Shown piece after piece: positions 5,477-6,068 of a DNA stretch of 6,068 nucleotides. Location: contig DOKO01000327.1 in assembly GCA_003510825.1 (NCBI GenBank), positions 1 to 6,068 on the forward strand, written 5' to 3'. The notes under the pieces are model-generated. The model was not told the DNA's origin. It searched no databases and worked only from the letters and a program-made list of their open reading frames with translations. The translations under genes were made by a program, and so were the position numbers. This DNA is from Stenotrophomonas sp. (GTDB taxonomy: Bacteria > Pseudomonadota > Gammaproteobacteria > Xanthomonadales > Xanthomonadaceae). Numbering within the stretch: the stretch's first letter is position 1; each line of letters starts with the position of its first letter.

Positions 5477-6068
5477 CGCCGCACCCATCGCGGGTGACGA
5501 GCGCGCCGGGCGCTGGGCGCCATGGTGGGTGCTGGCCTACGTGGCCCTGTGGCCGTTGCCGGGCATCGCCGAAACCGTGCTCGGCCTCGGCGCGGTGTAT
5601 GCCGCAGTGCGCATGATCATGCGCCGCCTGCAGCGCCGCCCGCATCTGCTCACGCCCGCCGCGTGGGCACTGACCTCGATCCTGTTCCTCGGTTACTGGT
5701 TGCCGCAGGCGTTCTCTGCCTTCGATGCCATCGACCCGGCGGCGTCGTGGACCAAGGCGGCCGCCGGCCTGCGCTACCTGCCCTTCATGTGGCTGGTGGC
5801 GATTGCCGTGGCCACCCCGCAGCGGCGCCGCCTGATCTTCGGTGGCCTGGCGCTGATCACCGCCCTGTGGACGCTGGATGCGCTGGTGCAGGCGCTGGCG
5901 GGCACCAGCCCTTGGTTCTGGTCGCTGCAGCAATTGAAGCTCGCCGTCAGCGGCCATGCGCTGTGCCCGGCCGAGGAAATGGCCCTGGCCGACCGTCTCA
6001 GCGGTCCGCTGGGGCCGTGCAACCTCAAGTTCGGCCAGGTCCTGGCCAGCCTCTCGCCGTTCCTGCTG
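5457..6068 (+). CDS. O-antigen ligase-like membrane protein, N-terminal part (3' end beyond window)
   Basis: This frame is open for 204 codons to the right edge. The start at 5457 lies inside the glycosyltransferase gene, giving a 20-base overlap in another frame. It lacks a strong ribosome site, consistent with translational coupling. The product is polytopic, with hydrophobic segments at about 24-50, 68-88, 106-123, 127-148 and from 190. Basic residues sit in the loops between them (RMIMRRLQRR at 52-61, QRRR about 125). A more polar stretch at 150-185 precedes LSGPLGPCNLKFGQVLASLSP, which resembles the Gly-rich entry to the conserved Wzy_C/ligase region. O-antigen ligases join undecaprenyl-linked O-chain to lipid A-core at the periplasmic face of the inner membrane. 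The large periplasmic loop with the key Arg and His residues would lie further right, so an O-antigen polymerase (Wzy) or another Wzy_C protein remains possible. Confidence 0.75.
   Translation, partial: MPTLQADAAPIAGDERAGRWAPWWVLAYVALWPLPGIAETVLGLGAVYAAVRMIMRRLQRRPHLLTPAAWALTSILFLGYWLPQAFSAFDAIDPAASWTKAAAGLRYLPFMWLVAIAVATPQRRRLIFGGLALITALWTLDALVQALAGTSPWFWSLQQLKLAVSGHALCPAEEMALADRLSGPLGPCNLKFGQVLASLSPFLL

Noticed and set aside
4136..5488. A 450-codon open frame on the minus strand covering the zinc-finger and glycosyltransferase genes
   Set aside because: It is an antisense shadow of two clearly recognised genes, with low-complexity Gln/Arg/Gly/His composition and no motif.

Overview
The window has the features of a Xanthomonadaceae chromosome, most likely Stenotrophomonas or a close relative. 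It is strongly GC-rich, with third codon positions nearly all G or C. It has a large Xanthomonas-type TonB-dependent receptor and a lipopolysaccharide (LPS) core/ligase pair behind a small CHCC zinc-finger gene. The taxonomic assignment is inference from protein character and base composition. No database search was possible.

Left part (1-1297): the 5' portion of a GH92-family alpha-mannosidase is encoded on the minus strand and runs off the left edge; 293 codons are visible, from a start at 879. A 418-base non-coding region follows. It holds an AT-rich island (about 1066-1140) that contrasts sharply with the GC-rich surroundings. The island carries a consensus TTGACA element, a candidate -10, a near-perfect 14-bp palindrome over that -10, and a related copy 56 bp upstream. 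It probably controls the divergent gene pair.

Middle (1298-4039): a complete 913-residue TonB-dependent outer-membrane receptor, followed by a perfect 10-bp GC stem-loop. The receptor and the divergent mannosidase look like a small glycan-scavenging unit: the receptor imports a mannose-containing glycan or its fragments, and the exported mannosidase trims it. The substrate is inferred from the GH92 family only.

Right part (4104-6068): a separate plus-strand unit with its own extended -10 promoter. It comprises a 65-residue CHCC zinc-finger protein, a GT4-family glycosyltransferase, and the 5' part of an O-antigen ligase-like polytopic membrane protein that runs off the right edge. The genes are tightly packed (12-nt gap, then a 20-nt overlap), which indicates an operon. 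The last two probably act in LPS core extension and O-antigen attachment.

I found no tRNA, rRNA, CRISPR array, insertion sequence or phage gene. Nothing here looks like a wholly new system. The least explained part is the operator-like architecture between the divergent genes.
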